36,156 nt of DNA from Candidatus Ruania gallistercoris (GCA_019116305.1 DXBY01000015.1:1-36156); one strand, 5' to 3'. Positions 23,635-31,898 are shown, numbered from the stretch's first letter. Notes: generated from the sequence alone by a model not told the origin. Program-made: numbers and translations.

Positions 23635-23855
23635 GGAGCGCTCCTTCCCTCTGGCGGCGCCCCACATCCCCCCATTTCGGGATCGAAGAGCTACCGCGGC
23701 CCCACCCAGAGCGTAGGTCCGCCCCTGCGGTGAGCAAAATGGGCAGAAGGGCCCATCCGCGTTCACTGCGCACCGCACCCGGGCTGTTCACATCGTGGGC
23801 ACTGCGCTTTCCGTGGGTGAGTATTGCGACCGGTCTATGGCATCCTGGTGCTCAA

Positions 23856-23968
23856 GGTCATGAGCGCCAGCGCCAAGCCCCGGCTCGCTGGCCGGCAACC
23901 CTCCAACCGCGGTGGGGTGCCCCGGGTGACGACCTGGCCGGCGTCGAGGTGGCGTGCGGCAAGCGCGG
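23856..23968 (+). ncRNA. SAM-IV riboswitch
   Basis: Landmark segments of the actinobacterial SAM-IV class are nearly unchanged: GGTCATGAGCGCCAGCG, CAAGCCCCGGCTCGCTGGCC, GGCAACCCTCCAACCGCGG, TGGGGTGCCCCGGGTGACGA and the 3' GCGGCAAGCGCGG pseudoknot part. It lies in the 368-bp gap before the cysteine desulfurase gene. It represses sulfur-metabolism genes when SAM is abundant. The upstream 23635-23850 contains no gene. Confidence 0.93.
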
Positions 23969-24002
23969 ACCCTCGGGTCCGTCGGACCACCGGAGGATCA
24001 CC

Positions 24003-25400
24003 ATGTCACTTCTCCCGCTTCTCGGTGAGGGCACCGAGGTTCCGCTCACCCACCCGCTCGACGGCGCCACATCCGTTCCGTACGCCAACCTCGACTACGC
24101 CGCCTCGGCTCCGGCCCTGGCCGCGGTCGCCGATGCGGTGGACCGGGCCCTTCCGCTGTATGCCAGCGTGCACCGTGGTGCCGGGTACCTGTCCCAGGTG
24201 TCCACGGCCCTGTACGAACAGGCGCGCGCCGCGGTGGGGGCTTTCACCGGAGCCCGCAGCGACGACGCGGTGGTGATCACCCGGAACACCACCGACTCCC
24301 TCAACCTGCTCGCCGGCTGCGTGCCGGACGGTGCCCGGGTGCTGGTGCTGGACATCGAGCACCACGCGAACCTGCTGCCCTGGCAGCGCCACGGTGCGGA
24401 TGTGCTCACCGCCCGGGCCACGGTCACCGAGACGCTGAACGCCGTGGCCAGTGCGCTGGCGACCCAGAACTACCGGCTGCTCGCGATCACCGGTGCCTCG
24501 AACGTCACCGGTGAGGCCCTGCCGGTGGCCGAAGTCGTCCGAGTGGCGCACGCGGCGGGTACCCGGGTGGTGGTCGACGCCGCCCAGCTGGCTCCGCACC
24601 GGCCGTTCTCCCTGACCGAGACCGGTGCCGACTACGTCGCCCTGTCCGGGCACAAGCTCTACGCTCCATACGGTGCCGGTGCCCTGGTGGGCCGGCGGGA
24701 CTGGCTGGACGAAGGCACCCCGTACCTGGCCGGCGGTGGCGCGGTGACCGACGTCCAGGTGCGCCGCACCACCTGGGAGCCGGCCCCGCAGCGGCACGAG
24801 GCGGGCAGTCCGAACGTGATCGGTGCCCTCGCCCTCGGCGTGGCCTGTACCCAGCTGGCGCAGGTCAGCCAGCAGCTCGCCGCGCACGACACCGCGCTGC
24901 GAGACCGCCTGCTGACCGGCCTCGAGGCGATCGACGGCGTCGACGTGCTGCACCTGTGGCCCGATGCCGGCGAGCCGGTGGCCGTCGTCTCCTTCACGCT
25001 CCCCGGTCACGATGCAGGGCTGGTCGCCGCCTACCTGTCCGCCGAGCACGGTATCGGGGTGCGGGACGGCCGGTTCTGCGCGCACCCGCTGCTCGCTGGG
25101 CGAGGGGTGAGCGCCGGACTGCGGGCCAGCATCGGCCTGGGCAGCACTGCCGAGCACATCGACCGGTTGCTCCGCGGCCTGCGGGACTATCTGGAGGTGG
25201 GCCCGCGCGGTCGCTACGAGGTGGTCACCGGCCGGTGGCAGCCGGCCGACGACCAGCGCGAGCTGCCGGAGGCGATCGCACTGCTGCAGGACCTGCACGC
25301 GGACCTGGGCGCGCCGTCGGTACTGGCCACCGCAGCCGCCGGCGGCGGGTGCACCCCGGCGGAGGAACCGGCCGATACCGACTCCGCCCTGGCGCACTGA
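24003..25400 (+). CDS. SufS/CsdA-like class V aminotransferase (cysteine desulfurase)
   Basis: 465 residues. The class V PLP enzyme shows YANLDYAASAP at the start, HHANLLPWQ and VVVDAAQLAPHRP, the PLP lysine in YVALSGHKLYAPYGAGAL (about residue 222) and GIGVRDGRFCAHPLL, whose Cys sits near the position of the active-site cysteine loop. It would release sulfur or alanine from cysteine-like substrates. A 65-residue C-terminal extension is unusual for SufS. GGAGG precedes ATG 24003. Control by a SAM-IV riboswitch links it to methionine/cysteine metabolism rather than to a suf cluster. Confidence 0.9.
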   Translation: MSLLPLLGEGTEVPLTHPLDGATSVPYANLDYAASAPALAAVADAVDRALPLYASVHRGAGYLSQVSTALYEQARAAVGAFTGARSDDAVVITRNTTDSLNLLAGCVPDGARVLVLDIEHHANLLPWQRHGADVLTARATVTETLNAVASALATQNYRLLAITGASNVTGEALPVAEVVRVAHAAGTRVVVDAAQLAPHRPFSLTETGADYVALSGHKLYAPYGAGALVGRRDWLDEGTPYLAGGGAVTDVQVRRTTWEPAPQRHEAGSPNVIGALALGVACTQLAQVSQQLAAHDTALRDRLLTGLEAIDGVDVLHLWPDAGEPVAVVSFTLPGHDAGLVAAYLSAEHGIGVRDGRFCAHPLLAGRGVSAGLRASIGLGSTAEHIDRLLRGLRDYLEVGPRGRYEVVTGRWQPADDQRELPEAIALLQDLHADLGAPSVLATAAAGGGCTPAEEPADTDSALAH

Positions 25401-25414
25401 CTCGACCACCGGCC

Positions 25415-25504
25415 CGCGAGGGTGGGCTCGATGAGGGGGGGCTCGATGAGGGTGGGCTCGATGTCGAAGAATCGCAAGATCTCAACATCGAGCCCACCCT
25501 CGCG
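25415..25504. repeat. Intergenic palindrome with three-fold left arm
   Basis: The right arm CATCGAGCCCACCCTCGCG (25486-25504) is the exact complement of CGCGAGGGTGGGCTCGATG (25415-25433). The 15-bp arm core GAGGGTGGGCTCGAT is repeated three times in tandem (25418-25432, 25433-25447 with one change, 25448-25462). The nearest copy leaves a 22-nt loop. It starts 15 nt after the desulfurase stop, so it can also act as its terminator. Confidence 0.9.
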
Positions 25505-25551
25505 CAGCACTGAGCGGCGCCTCGCGGTGACCCGCGACTAAGGTGCGGTCC

Positions 25552-26526
25552 ATGACCGAGGATGTGCTGGGCCCGGGCTGGGTGGCCCGGACGCTGCCGC
25601 TGGCGCCCGACGGTATCGGCCGCGCACACGCCCGCCGTACCGATGCCGGCCCGGACCCGGTGGCCACTCTGGTGCACCGTGAGGATGCCGGCCACCGCGA
25701 GCGCGCCGTGCTGTACGTGCACGGGTTCACCGACTACTTCTTCCAGGCCGACCACGCGGACGCCTGGACGGCTCGCGGCTACGACTTCTACGCCGTCGAC
25801 CTGCGCGACTACGGCCGCTCCATCCGGCCCGGCCGCACCCCCGGCTGGGTGACCGACCTGACCACCTACGACGAGGAGCTGGACGCCGCCCTGGCCGCAA
25901 TGCGCGAGCACGGCTACCACCAGGTGGTCGTCCTCGGGCACTCCACCGGTGGCCTGATCACGGCCCTGTACCTCGACCGGCACCCGGGCGCCGTCGATGC
26001 GCTGGTGCTGAACAGCCCCTGGCTGGACCTGAACGCCGGCTGGCTCAGCCGCGTGGTGCTCACCCGGGTGCTCGACGCCGTCGCGATGCGGGTTCCGCGG
26101 CTGCGGGTCAGCACCCTGGGTGAGGCCTACGGGCGCTCGCTGCACACATCCACCGGCGGTGACTGGGACTACGACCTGGACTGGAAACCGATGCTCGACG
26201 TGCCGGTGTATGCCGCGTGGTTGCGCGCGATTCGCCGCGGGCACGCGCAGATCGGCCGCGGCCTGGACCTGGACCTGCCGGTGCTGGTGTGCACCTCGGG
26301 CCGGTCCGGGCACCGCACCCGGCCCAGTGCGGCCGACCTCGCCGGAGCGGACTGTGTGCTGGACGTGGCACACATGCACACGCGCGGACGCAGGTTGGGT
26401 CCGGACGTCCACCTGGCCACGATCGACGGCGGTCGGCACGATCTGGCGCTGTCCACACCACCCGCTCGGCGCGCCTACGAAGAGGCTGTGTTCGGTTGGT
26501 TGGCGCGCCGCCTGCCGGGCGACTGA
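25552..26526 (+). CDS. Alpha/beta hydrolase, lysophospholipase/monoacylglycerol lipase-like
   Basis: 324 residues with the hydrolase-4 pattern: VLYVHGFTDYFFQADHADAWTARGYDFYAVDLRDYGRS (oxyanion region), nucleophile Ser in VLGHSTGGLITALYL (about 128-142), and catalytic His in IDGGRHDLALS near the end; an Asp before it is probably in GPDVHLATIDG. It should hydrolyse a lipid or small ester. TAAGGT (25539-25544) ends 7 nt before ATG 25552, indicating a leaderless mRNA. Confidence 0.92.
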   Translation: MTEDVLGPGWVARTLPLAPDGIGRAHARRTDAGPDPVATLVHREDAGHRERAVLYVHGFTDYFFQADHADAWTARGYDFYAVDLRDYGRSIRPGRTPGWVTDLTTYDEELDAALAAMREHGYHQVVVLGHSTGGLITALYLDRHPGAVDALVLNSPWLDLNAGWLSRVVLTRVLDAVAMRVPRLRVSTLGEAYGRSLHTSTGGDWDYDLDWKPMLDVPVYAAWLRAIRRGHAQIGRGLDLDLPVLVCTSGRSGHRTRPSAADLAGADCVLDVAHMHTRGRRLGPDVHLATIDGGRHDLALSTPPARRAYEEAVFGWLARRLPGD

Positions 26527-26563
26527 CCCACGACGGCGTTCCGCGTCACTATCCTGGGGCGAC

Positions 26564-28087
26564 ATGAGCACACTCGGCGCGGGGCAGCAGCCATCTGCGC
26601 GCCCGGAACCGCTCAGTGCGGTGACCCTCTGGGCTGAGTCCCGGGCGCTGATCGGCTCGGTGCTCCGGCTGCTGCGGATGCAGTGGTTGGCGCTGCTGGT
26701 GATCGCGATCGCCGGGGTGGCGGCCCATGCGTACCTGGGCCAGCTCGCGATCGTGCTCGGCCGGTTCGGTGCAGTGCCCGGCCTCCTCGCGCTCGCGCTG
26801 GTGCCGTTCTCCACTCTGCTCACCCTGATCGGGATGTTGCTGGTGCTCCGACGGCGGGTGGCCTCGCGCACGGTCGGCAGGGATCTGATCGCTGCTCTCG
26901 GCGGGGTGCTGCTGCCGTTTCTGGTGGTCTACCAGAGCGGCCGGGGTGGCGGGCTCACCGAGGATATGCGCTCCTACATGCTGGCCGGGTTCTGGGACGA
27001 CGTGAACCGGCTCGGCATCGAGAACCTGACCGGCACACCGCGGATCCCGGAAGCGACCTCGGTGGTGGTGCTCGGGATCGTGGCGGTCGCACTGACCGTG
27101 CGGGTGATCGCCGAGCGGCTGGTGGAGCGGGACTCACTCTGGCGGGATCAGGAAGATCCGCGCCGGATGACGCTGCAGGTGGTCGCCGGCTACTGCGAGC
27201 TGGTCTGGATCGTACTCGGCGCGTTCGTCGTGACCTACCTGGTGAGCGGGCTCGCCGGCTGGTGGCGGACCAGGGCGGTGGTGCACGGGGTGGACACCTG
27301 GTGGCAGGGGGTGTCCGAGCGCCTGCCGACGCTGGCGGACAGCGTCGGGGCGCTCGTCTCCGGCATCGACGCGGTGATCGGCGCTGCCGGCACAGTGCTG
27401 GTCGTGCCGCTGGCTTGGCTGCTGGTGGGTGTGTTGATCTACGGGATCCGGGCCCGCGACGTCGTCACTCTGGATGGTCTGCCCGGTCGGGATCGGCTGT
27501 TGATGTCGCGGGTGGCGGCCACCGTGCAGGACCCGCGGGTGCTGCGCTCCTGGCAGCGGATCACCGAACCGAAGGGCCGGTTCGGGATGCTGGTGGGCGC
27601 GATCGGGATGATCTCCCGGGCGGGGTGGGCGCTGATCAGCGTGTACTGCCTGCTCTACGTGCTGATCTCCCTGGTGCCCTTCCTGGTGTGGGGAGTGGCA
27701 CGTGCCCTGCTGCCGGGTATGGATATGACCGGCTGGCGAGCCTGGGAGGTCACCATCGCCTCGACGGCCGAGGTGCTCACGATGGTGCTCAGCGCTGCGC
27801 TGCTCGCTGCCACCTCCGACCGGCTGCTGCACCGTTTCGGCGCTCCGACCGGGTTGCGTCTGATTCAGCGGCGCCGTCGGAAGGCTCAGCCCGCTCGCCG
27901 GACTCCCGCTGCCACTCAGGCCCCCGCCGGCGCACCGGCCACCACCGAACCAGCGAACAACCCGGGTGCCCCGTCAGCAGAAGCGTCGGGCGCGATCAGC
28001 TCTGCACCGGCAACCGGAAGTACTGCGGATTCAGCTCGTAGTTCCCCTCCACCCGGACCGCCGCCGGTTCCGCGTCCGCCGGAGTGA
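26564..28087 (+). CDS. Polytopic membrane protein, function unknown
   Basis: 507 residues with about seven or eight membrane helices (for example LALLVIAIAGVAAHAYLGQL, PGLLALALVPFSTLLTLIGMLLVL, LVWIVLGAFVVTYLVSGLAGW, VLISLVPFLVWGVARALLP) and a cytosolic low-complexity Pro/Ala/Ser tail from about residue 445. A long extracytoplasmic loop carries MRSYMLAGFWDDVNRLGIENLTGTPRIPEA. I do not recognise the family. TATCCT (26550-26555) ends 8 nt before ATG 26564. Its last 92 bp overlap the end of the convergent minus-strand gene. Confidence 0.85.
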   Translation: MSTLGAGQQPSARPEPLSAVTLWAESRALIGSVLRLLRMQWLALLVIAIAGVAAHAYLGQLAIVLGRFGAVPGLLALALVPFSTLLTLIGMLLVLRRRVASRTVGRDLIAALGGVLLPFLVVYQSGRGGGLTEDMRSYMLAGFWDDVNRLGIENLTGTPRIPEATSVVVLGIVAVALTVRVIAERLVERDSLWRDQEDPRRMTLQVVAGYCELVWIVLGAFVVTYLVSGLAGWWRTRAVVHGVDTWWQGVSERLPTLADSVGALVSGIDAVIGAAGTVLVVPLAWLLVGVLIYGIRARDVVTLDGLPGRDRLLMSRVAATVQDPRVLRSWQRITEPKGRFGMLVGAIGMISRAGWALISVYCLLYVLISLVPFLVWGVARALLPGMDMTGWRAWEVTIASTAEVLTMVLSAALLAATSDRLLHRFGAPTGLRLIQRRRRKAQPARRTPAATQAPAGAPATTEPANNPGAPSAEASGAISSAPATGSTADSARSSPPPGPPPVPRPPE

Positions 28088-28715
28088 GCACCAGCATCCG
28101 CTGCACCTCCGGCAGCGGGTCGTCATCGGCCTCGGGTTCGTCCACGGTGAGGTAGCTCTCGTACCCCTCCACCCCCCAGGGGACGTGGGAACCGGCAGCG
28201 AAGCGCCGCCCGTCGGCATCCTCCAGGTACACGGTGGCGGAGGTGATCTCCTGCTGGTTGGTCTGCACGGAAAGGCCGATCTCCCAGAGCTGAAACCCGT
28301 GCGGGACCGGCCACGGCTCGTCATAGGACTCCACACCGTCCAAGGCGTTCACCTCCGCGGCGGTGATGGTGATCCCCCGCAACTCCTCGCCCAGGCCGAC
28401 CGCCTCGTGTGGTTGGTCGGGCCACCAGTTCTCCCGGGCGTCCGTTGAGGCGTGCCAGCCGAGGGCGCCGGTGACCAGGACTCCTGCCAGCACCAGGGCC
28501 ACCGTCCGCAGCCTGCTGCGTGGCGGTAGCTGGCCGGCGGGCGGCGGGGCCGCCACGCGATGCTCAGCGCGAGGTGGCGGCAGGGTCGCCGGGTCCACGG
28601 GCGCCTGCTGGGGTCGCGGCTCCGGCAGCAGGAGCGCAGGCTGGCGTTCGGCTTCCGGTGAGGGATAGGGCGACGGCGCAGCCTCCGGTGTGCGCGAGCG
28701 GTCCGGTGGGGTCAT
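27996..28715 (-). CDS. Membrane-anchored extracytoplasmic protein C
   Basis: 239 residues: a Pro-rich cytosolic N-terminus of about 67 residues, one membrane helix (LRTVALVLAGVLVTGALGW), then an extracytoplasmic beta-rich domain (GEELRGITITAAEVNAL, VQTNQQEITSATVYLEDADGRRFAAG, LVLTPADAEPAAVRVEG) resembling DUF4352-type immunoglobulin-like folds. Its ATG overlaps the previous stop (ATGA). It is the last gene of a three-gene set of like architecture. Function unknown; it may bind partner envelope proteins such as the polytopic protein encoded on the other strand. Confidence 0.82.
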   Translation of the reverse strand: MTPPDRSRTPEAAPSPYPSPEAERQPALLLPEPRPQQAPVDPATLPPPRAEHRVAAPPPAGQLPPRSRLRTVALVLAGVLVTGALGWHASTDARENWWPDQPHEAVGLGEELRGITITAAEVNALDGVESYDEPWPVPHGFQLWEIGLSVQTNQQEITSATVYLEDADGRRFAAGSHVPWGVEGYESYLTVDEPEADDDPLPEVQRMLVLTPADAEPAAVRVEGNYELNPQYFRLPVQS

Positions 28716-29419
28716 CGCTCACCTGCCGGTAGCAGCTCGGACTCGGCCACCTCGATCGGCTCCGTCGCTGCTGCCTCGGGGTAGAGCTCAAGCTGGGTAA
28801 CCCCGTAGGACATCGGGTAGGTCTCGGCGTTGCTGCGCCCGTCCGGCCAGACGAAGAGGGTGAGCTCGCCGGAGTCCGCGGAGTCCCGTGCTACCTCGAA
28901 GACCACCTCACCGCGGATCCAGGTGTCTGGGCTCGCCTCCCAGGGGTCGGCACTGTGTCGGGTGCTGAGGGTGTAGGTGCGTCCCTCTGAATCGCGCAGG
29001 CCCAGGTCGCCCAGCGTTTCCGGTTCGTCGACCGTGGCATAGGAGAGCTCGAGCACCACCCACATCCCCTCGGTGACCAGCACAGTGTCGTCCTCGACCA
29101 GCTCCGTCCCCAGCCGCGCATCGTGCACATGGACCTGGAAGTTGCGCAGGGTCACGTCCTCCCCGATCGCGAAGGTCACCCCGTGGCCGGGGTGGGGATT
29201 GCTCTCCTCGGTGATGTCATCGACCACTACCCCGACCGCGAGCAGCACCACGAGCACGGCAGCAGTCAGCCATGCCCCTCGGCGCACGCGCCGGCGCTGC
29301 ACCATCGCCACCGGTGTCGGTCGCCCGGCGCCGTCCGACCCGCCGGCGACCACATCGGCCGGAACATCGGGGACATACCTCTCGTGCGGGTCGGGGTACC
29401 GCACCGGACTGCGCGCCAT
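28712..29419 (-). CDS. Membrane-anchored extracytoplasmic protein B
   Basis: 235 residues: a cytosolic N-terminus of about 45 residues, one membrane helix (AWLTAAVLVVLLAVGVVV), then a beta-rich domain starting GEDVTLRNFQVHVHDARLGTEL and containing MWVVLELSYATVDEPETLGDLGLRDSEGRTY, a DUF4352-like pattern. ATG 29419 shares bases with the stop of the upstream gene (TGATG), and its stop overlaps the next start (ATGA), so the three are translationally coupled. The paired GTG three bases earlier is a possible alternative start. Function unknown. Confidence 0.82.
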   Translation of the reverse strand: MARSPVRYPDPHERYVPDVPADVVAGGSDGAGRPTPVAMVQRRRVRRGAWLTAAVLVVLLAVGVVVDDITEESNPHPGHGVTFAIGEDVTLRNFQVHVHDARLGTELVEDDTVLVTEGMWVVLELSYATVDEPETLGDLGLRDSEGRTYTLSTRHSADPWEASPDTWIRGEVVFEVARDSADSGELTLFVWPDGRSNAETYPMSYGVTQLELYPEAAATEPIEVAESELLPAGER

Positions 29420-30057
29420 CACTCCTCATCCACCAGAGCGGGCGGTACCTCATCCTCACGTGGCAGCTCCACGTAGGCGGACACCTCCTCCTCGGTCCAC
29501 CAGCGCATCGTGCGCTCGAAGAAGGACCGCATCTCGTACAGGGAGGTCAGGCCGAACTCCAGGGTGTCCCCGACCGCGTCGGCGTCAGTGACGGGGAACA
29601 GAATGGCCGCCTGCTGCGGCACCCCCGGTTTCAGAGCGGACAGCAAGGAGTCGTCCGAGGTGATCACCGCGTGCTCGAAACCCTCCTCGGCCACTCCGGT
29701 CACGGTGAACACCTCCCCGGGAAGGAACCACTCGTCGTCGATGCTCAGCTCCAGGTCCACGATCACCCCGACCCAGGCCTGCGCGTCGTCCGGCAGGAAG
29801 CTGGTGAGCACCTGGTCGGAGACGAAGAACGATTCGGCGCGGACCACGGCCGGCCCGAGGTCGAACGTCTCACCGGCTGCGATCTGCGGCGGCGGAGGCA
29901 GCTCGACCGTACGAAACCCGCCCAGAGCGGCGACCAGTGCGGGCACCAGCACCACGACGCCGAGCACGATCCGGCGTGGCCAGGTGCGCACCAGAGCACG
30001 ACCGGTCCTGCGTACTGCAGACCACCACGTGGGTGGTGCATCAAGCTCGCGGGTCAC
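29419..30057 (-). CDS. Membrane-anchored extracytoplasmic protein A
   Basis: 212 residues from GTG 30057, which follows GGAGAGG. It has a short cytosolic part, one membrane helix (IVLGVVVLVPALVAALGG), and a domain starting AAGETFDLGPAVVRAESFFVSDQ with LSIDDEWFLPGEVFTVTGVAE, again DUF4352-like. ATG 30132 would give a longer form, but it touches the -10 box TATTCT, so a transcript from that promoter would not include it. First gene of a coupled three-gene operon, divergent from lsr2. Function unknown. Confidence 0.78.
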   Translation of the reverse strand: MTRELDAPPTWWSAVRRTGRALVRTWPRRIVLGVVVLVPALVAALGGFRTVELPPPPQIAAGETFDLGPAVVRAESFFVSDQVLTSFLPDDAQAWVGVIVDLELSIDDEWFLPGEVFTVTGVAEEGFEHAVITSDDSLLSALKPGVPQQAAILFPVTDADAVGDTLEFGLTSLYEMRSFFERTMRWWTEEEVSAYVELPREDEVPPALVDEE

Positions 30058-30131
30058 GGGCCTCTCCGGGGCAGAACGTCGTCGTGCGAGCAGCGTACCG
30101 AGCACGGGCCCGGATTCTGCTGACCGCTGCA

Positions 30132-30138
30132 TAGAATA
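30132..30138. promoter_or_regulatory. Overlapping divergent -10 boxes for lsr2 and the membrane operon
   Basis: TAGAAT (30132-30137) reads toward lsr2 and TATTCT (30138-30133, minus strand) reads toward the membrane-protein operon, sharing five base pairs. This would be a bidirectional promoter. No clear -35 boxes are visible on either side. Confidence 0.5.
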
Positions 30139-30169
30139 GGGGAATCGAACAACAGTGAGGGAGCCCCCT

Positions 30170-30490
30170 TTGGCAACCAAGACCGTCGTCGATCTCAGTG
30201 ACGACCTCGACGGAACTCCCGCGCAGCACACCGTGCGGTTCGCGCTCGAGGACTCCGTCTACGAGATCGACCTGAACTCGGCCAACCGGGACAAGCTGGT
30301 GGCCGCGATGGCGCCATTCGCCGCTGCTGGTCGCCGGGTGAATGCGGCAGGTACCGGAGCCACCGGTGCGGCGACCCCCGTCGATGCCCGCGCAGTGCGG
30401 GAATGGGCCCGGGTGAACGACATCGAGGTACCCGCTCGTGGCCGCATCCCGGACCGGGTGGTCGAACAGTACCGCGCCGCCGGAAACTGA
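30170..30490 (+). CDS. lsr2: Lsr2 nucleoid-associated protein (xenogeneic silencer)
   Basis: 106 residues from TTG 30170: ATKTVVDLSDDLDGT is the canonical Lsr2 start, followed by TVRFALEDSVYEIDLNSANRDKLVAAMAPFAAAGRR (oligomerisation domain) and the C-terminal VREWARVNDIEVPARGRIPDRVVEQYRAA, with the RGR hook that enters the minor groove of AT-rich DNA. It silences foreign AT-rich genes. TTG is chosen because GAGGGAG lies 7 nt upstream; GTG 30155 would place the Shine-Dalgarno inside the gene. Its stop is only 2 bp from that of the convergent acetyltransferase. Confidence 0.96.
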   Translation: MATKTVVDLSDDLDGTPAQHTVRFALEDSVYEIDLNSANRDKLVAAMAPFAAAGRRVNAAGTGATGAATPVDARAVREWARVNDIEVPARGRIPDRVVEQYRAAGN

Positions 30491-30492
30491 GC

Positions 30493-31104
30493 TCAGAAGT
30501 CGATCCGCATCACCACCCGGCGCGGTGAGGGTGTGCTCACCGGCAGGAAACCGGCGTCCTCGAACATCCCCACCAGTCCCACGTGCAGTTCCTCGGTGAT
30601 TGCCGCGGCGGTCAGCATCGGGTACCCCTCGAGTGCATGTGCCCCGCGCTCGGCGGAATACTCCACCGCAGCTCGGAGCAGGGCCCCGGCAACCCCGCGG
30701 CGGCGGAACCCTGCCCGGGTGACGAAACAGGTCACCGCCCACACCCCGCCGTCGGCCTTGACCTCGGTGCGCCCCTGCCACGGCACCTTCGCCACCCGCA
30801 GCAGCCCTGGGTAGGCGGGGCGCGGCTGGACGGCACACCAGCCCACCGGCTCGGCGCCGGCATAGGCGAGCAGACCGGTGGTGCCCTCGGCTTCGGGCTG
30901 CCCGGGGTCGGTCTCGGTGCGCAGCCGGTGGCCGAGCTCCTCGCTGCCGAGCCGGGCGAAGGACTCCCCGCGGGCCAGCTTGTACCGCTGGCACTGGCAG
31001 CGTGCCGCGTTCCCGCGGGTGCCGAAGACCGTCTGCAGATCCGCCCAGGGCGCCTCGTTCGCGGGCACGGTCGCGTACCGGGTCTCCTCCGCGGGGCTGC
31101 TCAC
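30493..31104 (-). CDS. GNAT-family N-acetyltransferase
   Basis: 203 residues with the GNAT core: GLLAYAGAEPVGWCAVQPR (beta4), GGVWAVTCFVTRAGFRRRGVAGALLRAAVEYSAERGAHALEGYPM, where RRRGVAGA is the acetyl-CoA pyrophosphate loop, and FEDAGFLPVS near the end. The N-terminal CQCQRYKLARGE is shared with a Cys-rich actinobacterial subgroup. It acetylates an unknown amine. GTG 31104 starts the conserved part; the exact start is uncertain as no Shine-Dalgarno is obvious. Confidence 0.88.
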   Translation of the reverse strand: MSSPAEETRYATVPANEAPWADLQTVFGTRGNAARCQCQRYKLARGESFARLGSEELGHRLRTETDPGQPEAEGTTGLLAYAGAEPVGWCAVQPRPAYPGLLRVAKVPWQGRTEVKADGGVWAVTCFVTRAGFRRRGVAGALLRAAVEYSAERGAHALEGYPMLTAAAITEELHVGLVGMFEDAGFLPVSTPSPRRVVMRIDF

Positions 31105-31226
31105 CCGGCTTAGCCTGCCCCGCCGGAGCACCGTTGCCAAGGGTTGCTGGAGTTCCGACGGCGCCGGGTGCCCTGGTCTGGCACGCTTGACGCGGCTGCG
31201 GCGGCCAGTCGGAGAGGAGGTGCCGA

Positions 31227-31898
31227 GTGCTCGACCCGGAGGCGGTGATCCGCTGGCTGGACCTGTCTGGCGTGTTCTTCAACGCGATCCTCGGTGGGGT
31301 GGTGGCCCGGGAGCACCGGCTGGACCCGATCGGCTTCGCCGTGCTCGCAGTGCTCTCCGGTCTGGGCGGCGGCATCATCCGGGACACGCTGCTGCAGGCC
31401 GGACCACCGGTGGCGTTCACCGACAACGCCTACGTGTTCACCGCGTTGGCCGGGGCGGCGATCGCGTTCGTCATCCGGCTCGAGGGGCGGGCCTGGGACC
31501 GGGCGTTCCCGCCGATCGACGCCCTGGCGCTCGGGGTCTGGGCGGTGGTAGGCGCGCAGAAGACTCTGGCGGTGGGACTGGGGCCGCTGGCGGCGATCAT
31601 CCTGGGCATGGTGACCGCCGTCGGTGGCGGGTTCGTGCGGGACATGGTGCTGCGCCGCATCCCCACCATCCTCGGCGGCAGCACGCTCTACGCCACCTGC
31701 GCCCTGGCCGCGGCGGGCACAGCCGTACTGTTCACTGAGCTCGGCCAGACCACGCTCGCCAGCTTCGTGGCGACGGCGGTGGGTGCCGGGCTGTGTCTGC
31801 TCGCCCGGTATCGGGGTTGGGTGCTGCCGGCGGGGACCGGCTGGCGGCCGCCACGACCCTCGTTCCGGCGGATCCTGCCCCGGCGGAGGAAGAAGTGA
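31227..31898 (+). CDS. TRIC/YadS-family (UPF0126) membrane channel
   Basis: 223 residues with seven predicted helices in two related halves, each with the glycine-rich signature: GLGGGIIRDTLLQAGPP (about 46-62) and AVGGGFVRDMVLRRIPTIL (about 132-150). Bacterial TRIC proteins are trimeric cation (K+)-conducting channels. The C-terminus is basic and cytosolic. GGAGAGGAGG precedes GTG 31227. The following 217 nt (31899-32115) hold no gene, only a likely TAACCT -10 box of the next one at about 32074. Confidence 0.9.
   Translation: MLDPEAVIRWLDLSGVFFNAILGGVVAREHRLDPIGFAVLAVLSGLGGGIIRDTLLQAGPPVAFTDNAYVFTALAGAAIAFVIRLEGRAWDRAFPPIDALALGVWAVVGAQKTLAVGLGPLAAIILGMVTAVGGGFVRDMVLRRIPTILGGSTLYATCALAAAGTAVLFTELGQTTLASFVATAVGAGLCLLARYRGWVLPAGTGWRPPRPSFRRILPRRRKK

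Noticed and set aside
25415-25504. CRISPR array
   Set aside because: The repeats are contiguous 15-bp units without spacers and form one arm of a palindrome; no cas genes are present.
26683-28041. 452-codon plus-strand ORF in another frame
   Set aside because: Shadow of the polytopic membrane protein; Gly/Arg/Ala-rich and without domains.
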